From Pseudoscleropodium purum (taxonomy: Eukaryota > Streptophyta > Bryopsida > Hypnales > Brachytheciaceae), in NCBI GenBank assembly GCA_963969395.1, contig OZ017797.1, forward strand, positions 10,354,001 to 10,418,000: a stretch of 64,000 bases of DNA. Direction: 5' to 3'. This document shows positions 32,986-46,345 of this stretch, piece by piece (positions within the stretch are counted from its first letter, which is position 1; the number at the start of each line of letters is the position of its first letter). The translations under genes and the position numbers were made by a program. The notes under the pieces were generated by a model that saw nothing but the letters and a program-made list of their open reading frames with translations, made no database searches and had not been told where the DNA came from.

Positions 32986-35900
32986 GACATGAGGTTTGGC
33001 TACCTCTCTAAATACAGGCATTGTCAAACTGGGAAACATGCTGCCTCCTATCTCGTACAATGCGTACACTCGATCAGTGCACTTGGCTAGTACTTTTGAA
33101 ATGGAATTCGGTACTACTGAAGCCCCTGCTTACCTGGCACATCAAAGAACAGGCGATCTTACTTTATTGTACTCAAAAAGAACCCTGACGTCTTGGCATC
33201 GAGTGATGGAAGATTGAACTGGACTCAACGTGAAGGTTTGCTGCCTAAGTTACAGGATTTGTTGTCTAAAGCCAGCCAACAGACCCCACGACACACTCTT
33301 GTGTCTACTCAGTGCAGGTTCTGAAATAAGATGGGTGTCCTACCTGTCGTTGAGGTATAGGATTGTAAATACTCTGGTCATGAAGGCACTACATCTACAT
33401 ACTTAGGTGGATACAAGATTGGTGCAGCAATAAAATGACTCGAAATTAAAAGAATAGTGGCCCACACAATGTAGACTTAACAAGTTACTTACTGCCGCCC
33501 CTGATCGATCCTGGTCCAGTTCTAGTCCGGCAATGCTTGAGTGTGAATCAATAATTGTAGAGTTGAGTATTAAACGAGCATCATGTTAACTTCAAAGGAA
33601 GATTCAATTGCAACTAATTAAAGCCTGACGGATCACTGTATAAATAGGAGATAGGCAGAACCTGTAGGTACTACGTGATTGATTTGCAAACTGCTCAATC
33701 ATCCTCTAGTCCTCTAGTTCAATTCTTACTATCGCTGCTATTTATTAAAGTTTTGAGAAACATTTCCAAAGAGAACACCCCAGATCTGTTTAGGCTTTTA
33801 TTCTAGTTCTGTTTGTTTTTTAATCTATATAATTCTTTATTAATATCAGTTTTGTGTTGAGTGTGTTTCATTATTATTACAACATAAGACGCACTTTGAA
33901 TCCCTATGGAAACAGAACTTAGAAGTATCAGTGATAAGTTTACCCGACTCAGACCATGAACCGACATAATTAGGTGCTGCACAAGTTCTTTCAGAGAATG
34001 ATGTTGCTAACGAAAGTTGCAAGTCTTCGCAACATGAACCTTAAGCTAGATTTCAGTCGAGCCTGACCCATGGTCACAAATCACTTTGCTGAATCGTAAC
34101 TCAAGCGTCAATATCCGTCCTCTTCACCTTGAATTGAATATAATTTATTGGCTTTTGAATGATTTCAAATAAATAAACAATGGTTTTGAATGAAGTGATT
34201 AAATTTTTCATCCAATTTCTTTTCAAGTTGTATGTGTTCATTATAAGGTAATTGTCACCTTTTGCTAAATTAAAACGATCCCTACAAATTCTTGCCTAAA
34301 ATAAACCAAATGGATATTTCATTAAAATGTGATGGTATTCCACAAATTTGGCACTTTCAGGTTCAGAACACATGGTCTGAACTATAAACCTGTCTTAGAT
34401 TTCAAGGTTTGAAATCTATACTAGTCTTAAAATATGAATGGAAAAATGGCGTAAAAATGGCCCCATTTTAACAAAATATCTATTACCACCTCTATCCACA
34501 AGAATCTAGGGTCCTTTTTAGGTCTACCTAAGCTAAGCACTATCAAAATTCATAGTTTATTCATATGGTGTCCAAAATATGCATAAGAAAAAAAAATCTA
34601 AGATACACTTTTGACTTCCAACAAGATCCAACCAAAATTTAGACAATCTAATAATAAGAATAATTTTCAATTACTTATATAAATGTAAATAGAAGTAGTT
34701 ACTTTTCATGGTGTTGGAATTTTTGTTGTGGTGGTTGGATATAAAAAAATTATAAAATAAAATGCTTATGTTATAAATCACCTATAATTAGTATATTTTG
34801 AAACTTCAATTTTCTTTCTATTGATTTCAATTTTTGCCATCAATTGATCTTTCTTGAATTTGTAATGAAATGAATCTTATTTATAATAATACTTGATAGT
34901 TTAGTCTCTACTCCAAATTGAAAATTTGAAAAGTTCCTAAATATGGGATGCCATAGAAATTTGGTGGATACTACAGTAATTTACTATTATAGATACACAA
35001 TTTTGTAGAAAAACAAATATGATTTATATATATATATATTTATTTATTTAATATGAGTTTTCTTTATTTCTAAAAGAATTCACCATAATTTCAATTTTGG
35101 AAAAAAAAAATATGCCTTTTTGAATACATGTGATTTCATCATTTTCATGTGCAAAAATAAAAAAAATAAGTTTCATTTGCATATTGCACCAAGCTATTAG
35201 AATTTGCAAAAGAATTCTAAAAATGGATGCCAAATTTTTTTGGAAATTTATTTTGCAAAAACATAATTTTTTGTATTGATAAAAAAAAGAATGTAGAAAA
35301 ATTATATTAAAAAAAATTCTAAGATTTTGATAGAAATAAATGAAATTTTCACAAAGAACATTGACCATGCTGACCATGTATGAGTGCTGTAGCAAAATTG
35401 AGCATGCAAAATGATGGACATGGGCATTTAGATGCATAATCATGGATTCCAATCTTCAAAAGCTAAATATGTAAATTTCATTGTTGTATTTTCCTGTGTA
35501 TTGTACAACAAGAATTTATCAAATTTAATCCATAGTTATTTTCCACTTCATTGAATCTTTATATTCTCAATACCAAATTCGGACAATTTTGAGGTACAAG
35601 TGCAATTATTTAATTTTTAGTACAATGTCATACTTTCGAAAATTCAAGAGGTGATGGTTCATTTTTATAAAAAGAAAACTATAAATTTTAAGAATTTAGA
35701 GTACTCAATACATAAAATCTAGACCAAGCAATGGGTTGTTTGACTGCATGTAAATGTGCATATACAAAAAATAATAATTAAAAAAAATATATATATATAT
35801 TTTAAAAATCATGTAATTATGGTGGGTACCATGCAAGACTAGGGACTAAATTTTTTTTCAACCCCCTTTTTTTTCAAAACAAAAACTTTTTTATTTCCCT

Positions 35901-36300
35901 ACATTTGCACAATTCTAGAAAGTCAAACAGCCCAATGCTGGGTCTAAATTTTCTATAATGACACTTCTATATTGAATTGATGCCAACATATTTGAAAATC
36001 TTGATGTTATTCTAATAAGAAAACTTAGAATTTTGATTTCATTTATAAATATTGTCATTTCACTTTTGTTAAAAATGTTCACATCTATCATACTTTTTGG
36101 CATGGTCAAATACAATGTTGTTCTTCACCTCTAAAGGTTCAAAATGCCTATATGGAATTTTAGGTGAATTTCTATAATATCAAATTTTAACCTCAAAATT
36201 TTATAGTGTGAAAATTTTCAGTTAAAGGGATTCAAAGTCAAAAAACTAGATTTGATATGGTAAGGTATAATTTTATTTTATTTTATTTTATTTTAAAATT
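32986..36300. other. XTH upstream region and AT-rich intergenic DNA
   Basis: The first few hundred bases may hold the XTH promoter. A TATAAATAGG box lies at about 33641, but no gene can be assigned downstream of it. From 34.1 kb on the DNA is strongly AT-rich with TA and ATTTT microsatellites (about 35029, 35795 and 36270) and a diverged dispersed repeat (34260-34620). No gene is seen. Confidence 0.4.
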
Positions 36301-36873
36301 TTGAACACTAATATCTTACAATCCACTTGCTTAACATTCCGATGTTCAAAATGGGAGAATTTTACTCAATGGGAGAAGAAATTCTTCAGAAGAACTACCG
36401 ATTCTCACAATTCCTGCTCCGCGATTCTCAGGTTTGTTACCAAATTGGCTGCACTGTCAGAACTCTTTTTTCTCAGACTACCAGTCCCATCATAGAGTTT
36501 CCAAATGCTATTCTGAAATTGCCTTCTTCTACGGACCAACTCCGACCGACACCCCTTTGCTCTAGATTATGCGTTCTAACTTTGGAGATTTGCAAACATT
36601 GTTGTTGCAGCAAAGAACCCCGCATTGAACTGAGACGTATCCATAGCTGAGCTGGTCACAGTAAATACTAAATAGCATGTAAATTTGCAAGACACAAGTG
36701 CAAGTCACGGTTCCAAGTTCTCGGGAAGCACTACCGCTTTCTCTGCAGACACCGTTCACTAGAAGCTTGCAAGCATTGTATTGAGCTGACCAAAGTTGAT
36801 CGAAAGCAGAGTTCCAGGACAAAAGAGCTAAGGGCAAGCGCCGGTCTGCCAGGCCACCTGAAAATCTTACCAA

Positions 36874-37253
36874 GATGGCAGCCGAGGGAGCGCGTGAGGC
36901 CGGGGTGCGATTTCGGGAGAATCCGGGGCATCATGTGGTGGAGTACAGGCCGCGGAGTTTCAAATGGAAGTCGTGAATGGGCACGTACGCCACTGTCAAT
37001 GAAGGTCGAAGAGCTTGGGATTGTGCCCGGTGAGCCTGGTGGGTTCAACTTCGCCGACTCTCCGGCGTTGTTCGCGGAGAGTTGGGACCTCTGCTGCGAC
37101 CTGTCCCTGTCGTCAGTAAGGAAGCGACGGATAAAGGGTTCAATTCGGAGGTCAAGAAACGGGCCAAGCTGGTCATCTGGAAAGTTAAGGATGCGCAGAG
37201 AGCTGGCCAATTGGATCCTAGTCAATGTGAGCTCAGAAATCGCTGGTCTTTAA
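36874..37253 (+). other. GC-richer exon-like block, unrecognised
   Basis: It stands out from AT-rich surroundings. An ATG at 36874 starts MAAEGAREAGVRFRENPGHH, which runs 33 codons to a TGA; a second frame (36894-37253) then stays open. Downstream, the frame 37082-37423 contains a charged segment (KKRAKLVIWKVKDAQR). Together they could be exons of one gene or a frameshifted relic. I do not recognise the family. A minus-strand frame (36731-37225) also spans the block and is probably a shadow. Confidence 0.25.
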
Positions 37254-37985
37254 CCAGGTCAGTTGTTAGCTTCCATAGCAAGATGTTTCCCTCAGTAAAT
37301 GGCCAGAAGCAGAACGCACTTGCAGCTCTTAACCTTAAGCAAGCCACAATTGTGTCAGCTACACTATTCCCCAAGACATCCCATCTGCAAGTGTTAATAA
37401 TGTTATGTCATTCACATTCTTGAGATGGAGACAGACACATATTTAGAACATGAGGTTTGATTTTAAGTGTCAGATTCCCTGTATGACACTTAGCACAGAA
37501 GTTGTCTTTACGTTTCTGTTTTGGTAAATAAGGTACACTAGAGGATATTCAAATTGGTAACCCTAGCTACTCATTTACTCTTACACTTGGTTGGACTTCT
37601 ACGGCCTGCCCATGGAGTCGTTTACTATCACTTCTAGTGGGTCTAGAACCTCCCACTTTGAAATTGCTTAAAATATTCAAACATAGAGATCAAATCTGAT
37701 ATCGATAGATTTGGTTCTTAAACCCAAAGTGATCTCTCCACAGCACTCCACAGCTCCAAGAAGCACACTCTACGGTTTACTGTAGTTAAAAGTGGAGAAA
37801 ATCTATCACGGAGATATAAAGTGCCAGTAAGAAAGAAGATTGTCCATTTGAAGCACCCAACATACAACAATGGTATGCAGTAGAAACTTTGTTGAAGAAA
37901 AGCCGAAATAATACACAACTCAACAGATTAAACTGCTCAAATCTCTGGTTCTAGTAAAGAATTACGTCACCATCTACTTGCGCTT

Positions 37986-40967
37986 CTAAGGCTTCGGGCT
38001 GCCATTACCAGTAGGATTTCCTATTGGTTCAGTCGACGTGCTTCCCACTTGGGATGTTTCACTACTCTCGTTGGATGAAGAATCTGCTGACGTATCAGCT
38101 TGGCCTTCACTGGAGGCCTCCGCTCCATTCTCCACTGGAGGAGAGCCTCCCCAAGCAGCAGCTGCGGAGGCTGCCAAAATACAATCCACGTGAGCATAAG
38201 AGCATTATCAAATTCATCTCCAATGGAATGGCTCGCGGTTATTCCATGAAGAGAAAGTGTAAAGAATCTGGAGAATCTCTTCAACTCGCAAAATCAAAGA
38301 GTTCATCAAAAAACATGCTTGACTTGTTAACCCTAAAGAACACAGATGTCATGGCTCTAAAATGACTACGTTCATCGATCATACTGGGTAAAACATAATC
38401 CGGAAAGGACTAACTATAAAATCACCAGAATCAATGAAGAACCAATACATGAGTTGGCAAAAAAAACTTAAAAATTGAACACAAGAAAGTCCTCATATTC
38501 GACCCTCAAGAGTACCAAGAAAACATGACGCCCGGTTTGCTTAGGGTTTAACAAAGAGTAGACCACAGTGCTCATCCTTCACAACCCAAAACCTTTTCGA
38601 TAGTTGCTTCTGCACGAAGAAAATCACTCCTACTATTGCTTCCTATTCCAGCATGCCAACTACTGAAAATTAAGTAGTAAGACAGATATACCTTTGCGCT
38701 GTTCCTCTGTCAGGAAAGCATTGGTTTGATCCTCAGTAATCCGAACATAGTCTTCTGTCGTGTAAGGTTTGGGTTGGGCAGGGCCATCCTCTACAAACAG
38801 ACATCCCAACGGAAGAACGATGTCAACACGGGTAATACTCAATATGTTGGCCATAGAGAGTGTTCAATAAACAAACTAAGGGCACGATTCTTTTAAGAAT
38901 TAAAAAAACCAGCTGTAGCCTAAACGGCTTGCGACGAACCCTCTTTTAGCAGTGTCTTGCCTGTCTTAGGTGCTGATGGCGGTGCTTCAAGGGTGGACGG
39001 CATGGAGGTGGGAGTGGACGAGACGGAGTTCGGACGGGATCGAGACTTCGGTAGAGAGTCATTCGAGGAGGGACTACGTATCTCATCTAAACCTATTTCT
39101 TGCTCTAAAGTGGCCTTGAACTCCCTAGAAACTTGCTGTCACAACCAATCCAGTTTCTAAGATTAATAAACTCCACACAAAAGCAGATGAGGACTAAAAA
39201 ACCGTAACCATTCCGCCACCTCCCGGCGGCTTAATAGCTCCTAGTCCGTTTTCCAGTCCTTTGATCAAACCAGCTGCATTCTAGTGAGACAGTGAGACTA
39301 GAAAATGAGAGAGAAAAGTCTCGGACTTTAACGATAAGAAATATCCGAATCCAGCAGCATAAACCCCATGATATAACTAAATAAGGACACACAATAAATT
39401 GCTATTGGATAACAAGTGCAACCCATTCAGACAGAGTGCATTCTATCCAAGATATAGCGAAATTGAACAAATCTAGGGATTGCAAAAAAACAGGAACTAA
39501 CGAATATCTTTAACCCCTAAGTCCACAACTACTAATATTTCACGTCCAAAACCTCCCGTATCCACAAAGCATAGCGTATTTGGTACCTGGAGCTCTTTGA
39601 TTGTAGGTTGAAAAGCCCGCAATGACTTGCCCAAGGTGCGAGCAACCTGCAATCACGACGCCAAAATCAGTATCATTTTCAAAGCTTGTTCCAAAATTGG
39701 AAACTCGCTTGTGTATAGTTGTGTCTCTTTAGCCATATTTACTAAGTCTCGACGTTCAGTATGAGAATACTTAAGGTCAACTCCTGCATAGACCAGCTCT
39801 TCGATTCCAGAGGCACTGTTTGACACGAATCTCTGAAAGGAAGCATTAAAGGAGGAAATTCCAAAAAGAGATCCGCCTCACAGTATTTACTCCATCTCGG
39901 CATTACCCATTTCCGGTAACATCAACCCTGCCGTTTCCACAATTTCAAAATTCCAATGCAGGATTTTGAAACTGATTAGGTGGAGTCTCAATGATGGAGA
40001 GATTCAGGATTAGAACCCCTAATACGTACCCTTCATAATGTTCACACCTCATAATTGTGCTTACAGTCCACTAAGGAATATGATTTAGACGATATGCAAT
40101 TAATGAATTTCAAGTGCACAAACTTTCCCTCACGAATTGAATTTTGAATTCTAAACTTGACTGTAATAACCTTCTGGCATACTTAGAAAATTAGAATCAA
40201 CAGCTGAAACTTTGAGGGTTCACAACGATCCAATGGATACTGGTTTCTGCAGATTAGGTGAGAAAATCAGATTTTGGAAACATCTGTTTTTTGTTGTAAT
40301 TGAAAACTGTCCCTTGAATAGGCATTATCGAGTCCATCATGTACTGTAATCAATGAATTAATAAAATTTTCCATCTAAAGCTACAACTAGTGGGGAGAAC
40401 ATAATTGATACCTCTGCAAGTCCTTTAGGTCCAAACACGAGCAGTGCCACTACCCCTATCACCAACGCTTCCGGCGCACCCACTCCCAGCAACGAAGCTC
40501 TCACGCCGCTTCTCCTCTTCTCCCTCCATTCACCTACTTATCCAAAACCCACATCAAAAATCACAATTCTCAAAACCTCCAAAAGCCGTAACCAACTACA
40601 CACCTGAACTGAACCCTATAGAAGCCAAAATCTCCAAACCTAGAATTGCAAAATCCAAACTCCCCACACCTCCACGCCCAAACCTAGAATTGCAAACAGA
40701 AAATAGAGATGGAGCATGATGCGCACCATTGGGGCATGTGAGAACCAGACAAAGGCGTCCTTGGAACGATGAAGAGGCGGAGCTCCAAGAAGCGGTGCTG
40801 GCTCTCAATGACGACGACGACGAGCGAGGTTTGAAAGTTTTGCAGCTCTGCAAAGCGGCGCGCACGGACACTGAACTCGGATTACAGGATTCGTGGACAG
40901 TGCGAGAGAAATGAGCGGCGCAGGAGGGCAGCAGGGAGACTTGGGAGCCAACTGCCATCGTCGCCAT
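37986..40967 (-). CDS. HCF106: Thylakoid Sec-independent translocase TatB/HCF106
   Basis: HCF106 is the TatB-type component of the delta-pH/Tat translocase of the thylakoid membrane. Minus-strand exons are about 40967-40690 (Ser/Ala-rich plastid transit peptide beginning MATMAVGSQVSLLPSC), about 40510-40412 (LLGVGAPEALVIGVVALLVF followed by GPKGLAE, the Tat transmembrane helix and FGPKGLAE hinge), 39646-39587 (VARTLGKSLRAFQPTIKELQ), 39135-38961 (QVSREFKATLEQEIGLDEI and a Ser/Pro stretch), 38790-38692 (YTTEDYVRITEDQ) and 38170-37986 (acidic Ser/Gly tail to TAG). Phases of the last five exons agree; the junction of the first two is uncertain. The donor after 38961 is GC rather than GT. Order and motifs match plant HCF106 throughout, so identification is secure. 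Confidence 0.88.
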
Positions 40968-43900
40968 GGCGAAACTTCGACCAAATTGGTGCAACACCAA
41001 TACTACTGCCCTGGAACCCAGCTTCACAGCAATGAAGCTGAGCGGCAACAAAGGTTTGATGATACAGAGGATGAGATTGTTGGTGTTGGAGCAATTGGGC
41101 GCGCTCGGTTATGGACGAATTTGGGCGTGTGTTTGGAGCTTCTGGAAATGCCAAAACCTCAAAGCAGGGGATAGAGAACGAGGCGGAGCACCAATCGGCA
41201 TTTTCTGTCCGCAACGCAGGAAGCTTTCGTTGAGTTCCACGGTTGTAGCCTACCGGACGTGAGGGTCAGATTCAACGAGGAACATACACTAACACTGTAT
41301 AATCAGGCTATCAACCTCCTCCCATGGTGGGAAGGTATTATGCTTTGCTAGATGTCTGGGAGGGACTTAGCAGAGACTTAGCAGTTCATTCAAGGATTGG
41401 GGTTGGTTGAGGAGTCCTACAAGGTAATTTGGTTCTTTGCAAGCTTAGGAGTACTCTGTTTAGGGATGCCTCATTAGTAGACAATGTTATGAAGGGTTGA
41501 CAAGGAAGAGCCAACCATTTGGAGAAGGCTAGTAAGTAAGGTAACTCCACCTTTGTAATTATATGTGGGATTCAATGTGGATAGGTCCTTGATTCAAATC
41601 ATCTCTACTACAAGTTGGAGTTGTTTCTCTCCAAATGCACTTAAATGTGTCCGAAGAAGTAATTCAACATGCTTCCCAATATTATATTGAAAAAGACTTT
41701 GGGAGGTTTTGTTTGTAGTCAAGACAACAAAATTTTAGAATCACTTAGAATGCTTTTTTTGGACACTACATGAATAGATTATAAATTTTCAAATTTTTGA
41801 AAATAGGTGTTCACAAAAATCAACCCTAGGCTCTTATAAATAGATGTTGTACATTTAAGGCAAGAATCTATAGAGGCTCATTTTAGAAAGGGGTAACAAG
41901 TAGGTGTTGTTTTGCTACAAAGAGGTTGTTCATCTAAGTTCCTTACTAAAAGTGAATTTCAATGAAATGCATGTACAACATTTTCAGCTTGCAACTTTCT
42001 AATGTTTTTACAATCTTAGGAAAGGAGGGGTATCTTTTTTCCTAAATACATAGTAGATGACATTGAAAAACTCTTAAAGTCTTGAGGCTTGATTTCAAAC
42101 CATTCTCCACTTTAAGGCCAACCCTTCTTAGTACAATATTTGTTGGATTCTTGTGAAATTTTTATCAGAGATGTGCTTCACTAATAGCTTAATTGAGTTG
42201 AATCCTAAAATATTTTACAACAATTAAAATTGCAATTAAAATGTTATGCCTCCAAAATTTTTTTTTTTTTAAGTAGGGGAAATTCAAGCATCTATAATAT
42301 ATATGTCCAATTAATTGGTCTAAAATTTTTCTACACACTCTCAACAAGCTTGTGAAGATGATTCCACGAGTTGAAAGGCATGCTTATGAGCACATGATTT
42401 TGACTTAGGTAAGTTTTTGATATAAATTATCTTCTTTAAAATAATGGTCAAAACTTTAAAAGCTCCAAATTCAAAGGCTCATAAGGCAAAATCATGTGTT
42501 TGTATGCCTTTCAACTTTGGGGACTATTCTAACAAGCTTGTTGAATGGAAAATGGCTTGGAGTCATGCCTCAAGGCATTAGGGATTAAGATAGTAGCTAA
42601 TCAAAATTCAACTTCTAACTTTAAAACCATATATTTTATTAATTATTTAATTATTGGATGATGTTTGCTTTCGAGGAAGGGAAAGGGACTCCTTCAAAAG
42701 AATGTCATCTTTAACCAATTATAAGATTGCACATATAGTGGGAAGCTCTTGCCCAAGGCCTTCTTGTGATCAACCATCATGGGTCAAAGCTTCTCATTAC
42801 CTTACATTCCCCCAAGATTTAATTCAAAATCTCTCATGATACCACATCTATCATAAGGTGTAACTCCTCGTTGCCTAACATTGAGGATATTCTTTAAGCA
42901 AATAATTCAATCTTTGAATGGAGAAATCTTAAAGTTTACTAAACATGGAACTTTTGACAAAAAAAATATTTAATTTCATGCAAAATTTGACCCTTGTATA
43001 GGGGATTATTGTGGGTGAAAACCTACAATTCTTTTACAATTTTCTCATCATTTTTATTTTAAGTTTAAGAAAATTCCCCCTTCCAAAAAATTATTGGCTT
43101 TAGACCAAAGGAGAGAAGGCTTTGCATCAATACATTCATAGTAATTGTAAAGAAGTTTAAGTACAAACTAACTCAAGAAGTAAGGTAATACAATTGGGAT
43201 AGAATAAGCTTTTTATAGCATAGTTATTTGTTCATGTATACAAATGATTGCCACAACCAAAACATATCAACAAGGAGTTGGACTAGTACATCCTTCTAAT
43301 TTGGTCTAAAATGATTTTCTTGCTAGTGCATGATTTTGTCTATCAAATTAAAAGTGACCAACTAGTAGAGGCACTATAGTTGAATGATGTCCCTATGGAA
43401 AGACATGCAATTTCTTTTTTGAGAAATAAAATGAAAAATTTCTACTCATAGTTAGTGAAAAATTAGAAGATACAAAGCAAAAAATATTGTAATTAAGTAC
43501 ATGGTCTTACTATAGGAAGTATCATTTAGGGGTCAAGAAGAGCTTTTAGGCACTTGGCATTTTGGGGAGTCCCTATCTTAGTGTGTCTTATTAATTCAAT
43601 CCTGGAAGAATGTTTGTAAACAATTTGGGTCTTTTGGAGGATATTAGGAGGGGCTATAGAATGGAAGAAAAATAATTTTTCATCTAATTTTTGTGGAAGA
43701 TGGAGTTATTGGAGTGCATTTTTCCCCTTAAGTCCCAAGGCCATTCTTTGTTGTCAAAAATCGCTCAAAACTATTCGTTCTATTACATTTATTCAAGAAA
43801 ATAGAGAAAAATGTTTTTTTTTAATCTAACTATAGGATCTTATACTTCACTTGTTGCAAGTCATATAGTGAAAAAATTCAAAAAGTCTGAATATAAAAAA

Positions 43901-45340
43901 TGAAAGATATTAGCATTCAAAGTTGGAAAAAAAATAGCATTTTTGAATGGTGGCTTGCAATTTCAAATGCCTTTGATTGTCATTTGTAGAAATTTTTTGT
44001 ACTACAAACTTTGAATTAAAAATATAAATTGTGTTGAAAAATGGAGTTGAAAGTCTAAATTTAAAAATAAATAATCACATTTGATTTTAATTATTCCTTA
44101 AATCCTTTTTGAAGTAGAAGTAGGTTCAAGATTAAAAGAAAAATAAATTGTTACTAGCTTTAAGATGGAATTGAAAGACAATAATCCCAATGGTGGGATT
44201 TTTTTAGCAAGAAAAATTAATTATTTTTTAATTATAAAAAATTGCATTTAGAAATGAATTCTATAAGTTATTTTTTTTATGAAAATGCTTAGATAGCCCA
44301 AAAAACAATATTATTTATAACTTCCTCATCACTAGTCCAAATAGAATGAATCAAAGATTCAATTGTAAATTCAATTTTTTTCACTATAATAGTGCAAAGC
44401 TGGTAGCCCTTTTGAAGCCTTAGAATTTTCGTAATGCTTATGAGAAAGTTTCAAAAAGTTTCACCAAAAATTGAGATTATAGGAAGTTGCCCAAAATCCA
44501 TTTTGTCTTGCAAAGGGACAATGGGACTTTAGAGGTTAAGTGAATAGTATTGAATATTTTCTCACTATTTTATTATTAATTTTTTAGAAGAAGAAGATGC
44601 TTAATACACATGTTACCCTTGTAGTGTATTTTGGTTATTCTTTGTTCTATACTCTTAATGTGAATTTTAGCTATAAAAATGATATTTTTTGAACTTGTAG
44701 CCAACTATTGAAATGAAGTCTATTAAGTTGAATCCCTATTCTAATTGGAAAATTTGGAAAATTTGGAAAATTCAATATTTTATTGCAATTTGAACTTTGA
44801 TTGTATAAAAATGGTTTGTTGATTTTATAATCTTATACTTACAAGGTAATTTTGGTTTATACTTTGGTGTTATACAATGTAATATATACTTATAGTGAAT
44901 ATTTCAGATTTTTAAAGTAGTTTTTGTATTTTATATAAATTTTCTTCCCTTTTTCTTTAAAGAATTACCATTAATTTCAAATTTGACCCAAAAAAAATTT
45001 GAAATTTTTATGACCCACAGAAGACATGTAATTTCATCTCTAAAAAATTGAATACAAAAAAATAAAATTTCATTCATAATTATATACAGTAGTTGCAAAT
45101 CACTGCAATTCCAAAACACAAAGTGAACAATTGGGAGACCTAAATCCATAGTCATAGGCCTATTCTTTCAGGGAAAATCTATAAATGACATTGTGGACAT
45201 TTTTTGGCCAATGAACAACAAAGAATCTCTTTATGCAGGACATAAGTGCAACTATTCATCCACAAAATTTTGAGTGAAAAGGGAAGGTCTTCTACAAAAG
45301 TTTGACTTCCAATGAGTGCTTTCGCATTTTTTAAAGGCAA
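40968..45340. other. Long AT-rich intergenic region
   Basis: The first few hundred bases may contain the HCF106 promoter. The rest has no recognisable gene. 41740-41890 is a reversed relative of repeats at 14.75 and 34.3 kb; 43720-44545 resembles the AT-rich repeats at 5.45-6.37 and 57.24 kb. Confidence 0.4.
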
Positions 45341-45344
45341 CAAT

Positions 45345-45960
45345 TCACACCGGGTTCCAAAGCGTATGATTTCCACGGTGACCAGCTCGTCGTCCTTTAA
45401 CGGTTACATCATCCATGTTTTGCGTTTCAGGCTTGATCGGAGTGGAGCATCCGCGCCCCTGCAGTAGCGGCAACGCTGGTAGGAAGAGTGCTTGCTGGGC
45501 AGATTTCGTCCTTGGTCCTGGTCGATCTTTTGATTCTCGTCCCTTGAGGAATTGCAATGGGCCGATCACGAGAGCTTGAATGTCTAAGCGAGCTCTGCAG
45601 GTCAGTCAGTGCATTTGTCCATGACGATCTTTGTAGAAATTTCTGTACGTGCACCCCACTGAATTAGGGTTTAGAACTGTATGCTGTAATTCACGATGGT
45701 CATCCAAAATTGCGATTCGGAGATTGGTGTATAGACCGATCAGGAGAGACCTTTCTTTAACTGCGGGCTCGTGGTTGATCTGGTGTGAATTTAAGATAGG
45801 GTTTATGGGTGCCAGAGTTCTTCCTGGCGATAACGAAGCCTGTGAAGATCACATTTCCGTCCGCGAAGTGATGCTGTCATGGGAATTCAGAGGGACATGG
45901 ATATGTAATAGCATTTGTTACATGCAGTTTGCGAAATAGCCAACCTGTGGAATCCAAACG
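45345..45960. other. GC-richer block of unknown nature
   Basis: Composition rises here, and open frames occur on both strands (for example minus 45345-45569; plus from ATG 45557 to a donor-like GTCAGT at 45601). None shows a family motif. It may hold a first exon or a gene relic. Confidence 0.2.
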
Positions 45961-46345
45961 GAGATGCCATCCCTGAGTGCTGCCAAATCTTCTGGAGCTT
46001 TTGGAGGATCGTGAACGTACAGTTTTTCTCAAAACCTAACGCCAGGTATAAACAATGGTGCTAACCATTACATGACGCCACCAGATCTGTTTGAAACTTC
46101 TCTCTGCCTCTTTGCAAACCTCTGCTCCTTGGCGGATTTGTGTCTGGATCAAAGTTTGTGCTTGTAGTTATACATATCAAATTTGTACTGAACAGTACCG
46201 TTCTTCAATTCTATTGTGTCTATATCGATCGTCAATTTTATTGTGAACAGTTGAAAATTCTTATCTATTTACATGTCTTGTATCCAACACTTTTGAATAG
46301 GAGCAGAAGAAAACCCTCTATTGGCAGACATGAAGCCAAATGAAA

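Noticed and set aside
33583..33890. Possible solo LTR with a TATAAATAGG box and an ACAACA end
   Set aside because: No matching TG/CA boundary pair, target duplication or primer-binding site could be fixed.
36731..37225. 164-codon minus-strand frame near 37 kb
   Set aside because: It has no recognisable domain and overlaps more coding-like plus-strand frames.
39780..39840. Possible extra HCF106 exon (RFVSNSASGIEEL-like)
   Set aside because: Exons 39646-39587 and 39135-38961 join directly into the family sequence; this lies in an intron outside the conserved order.
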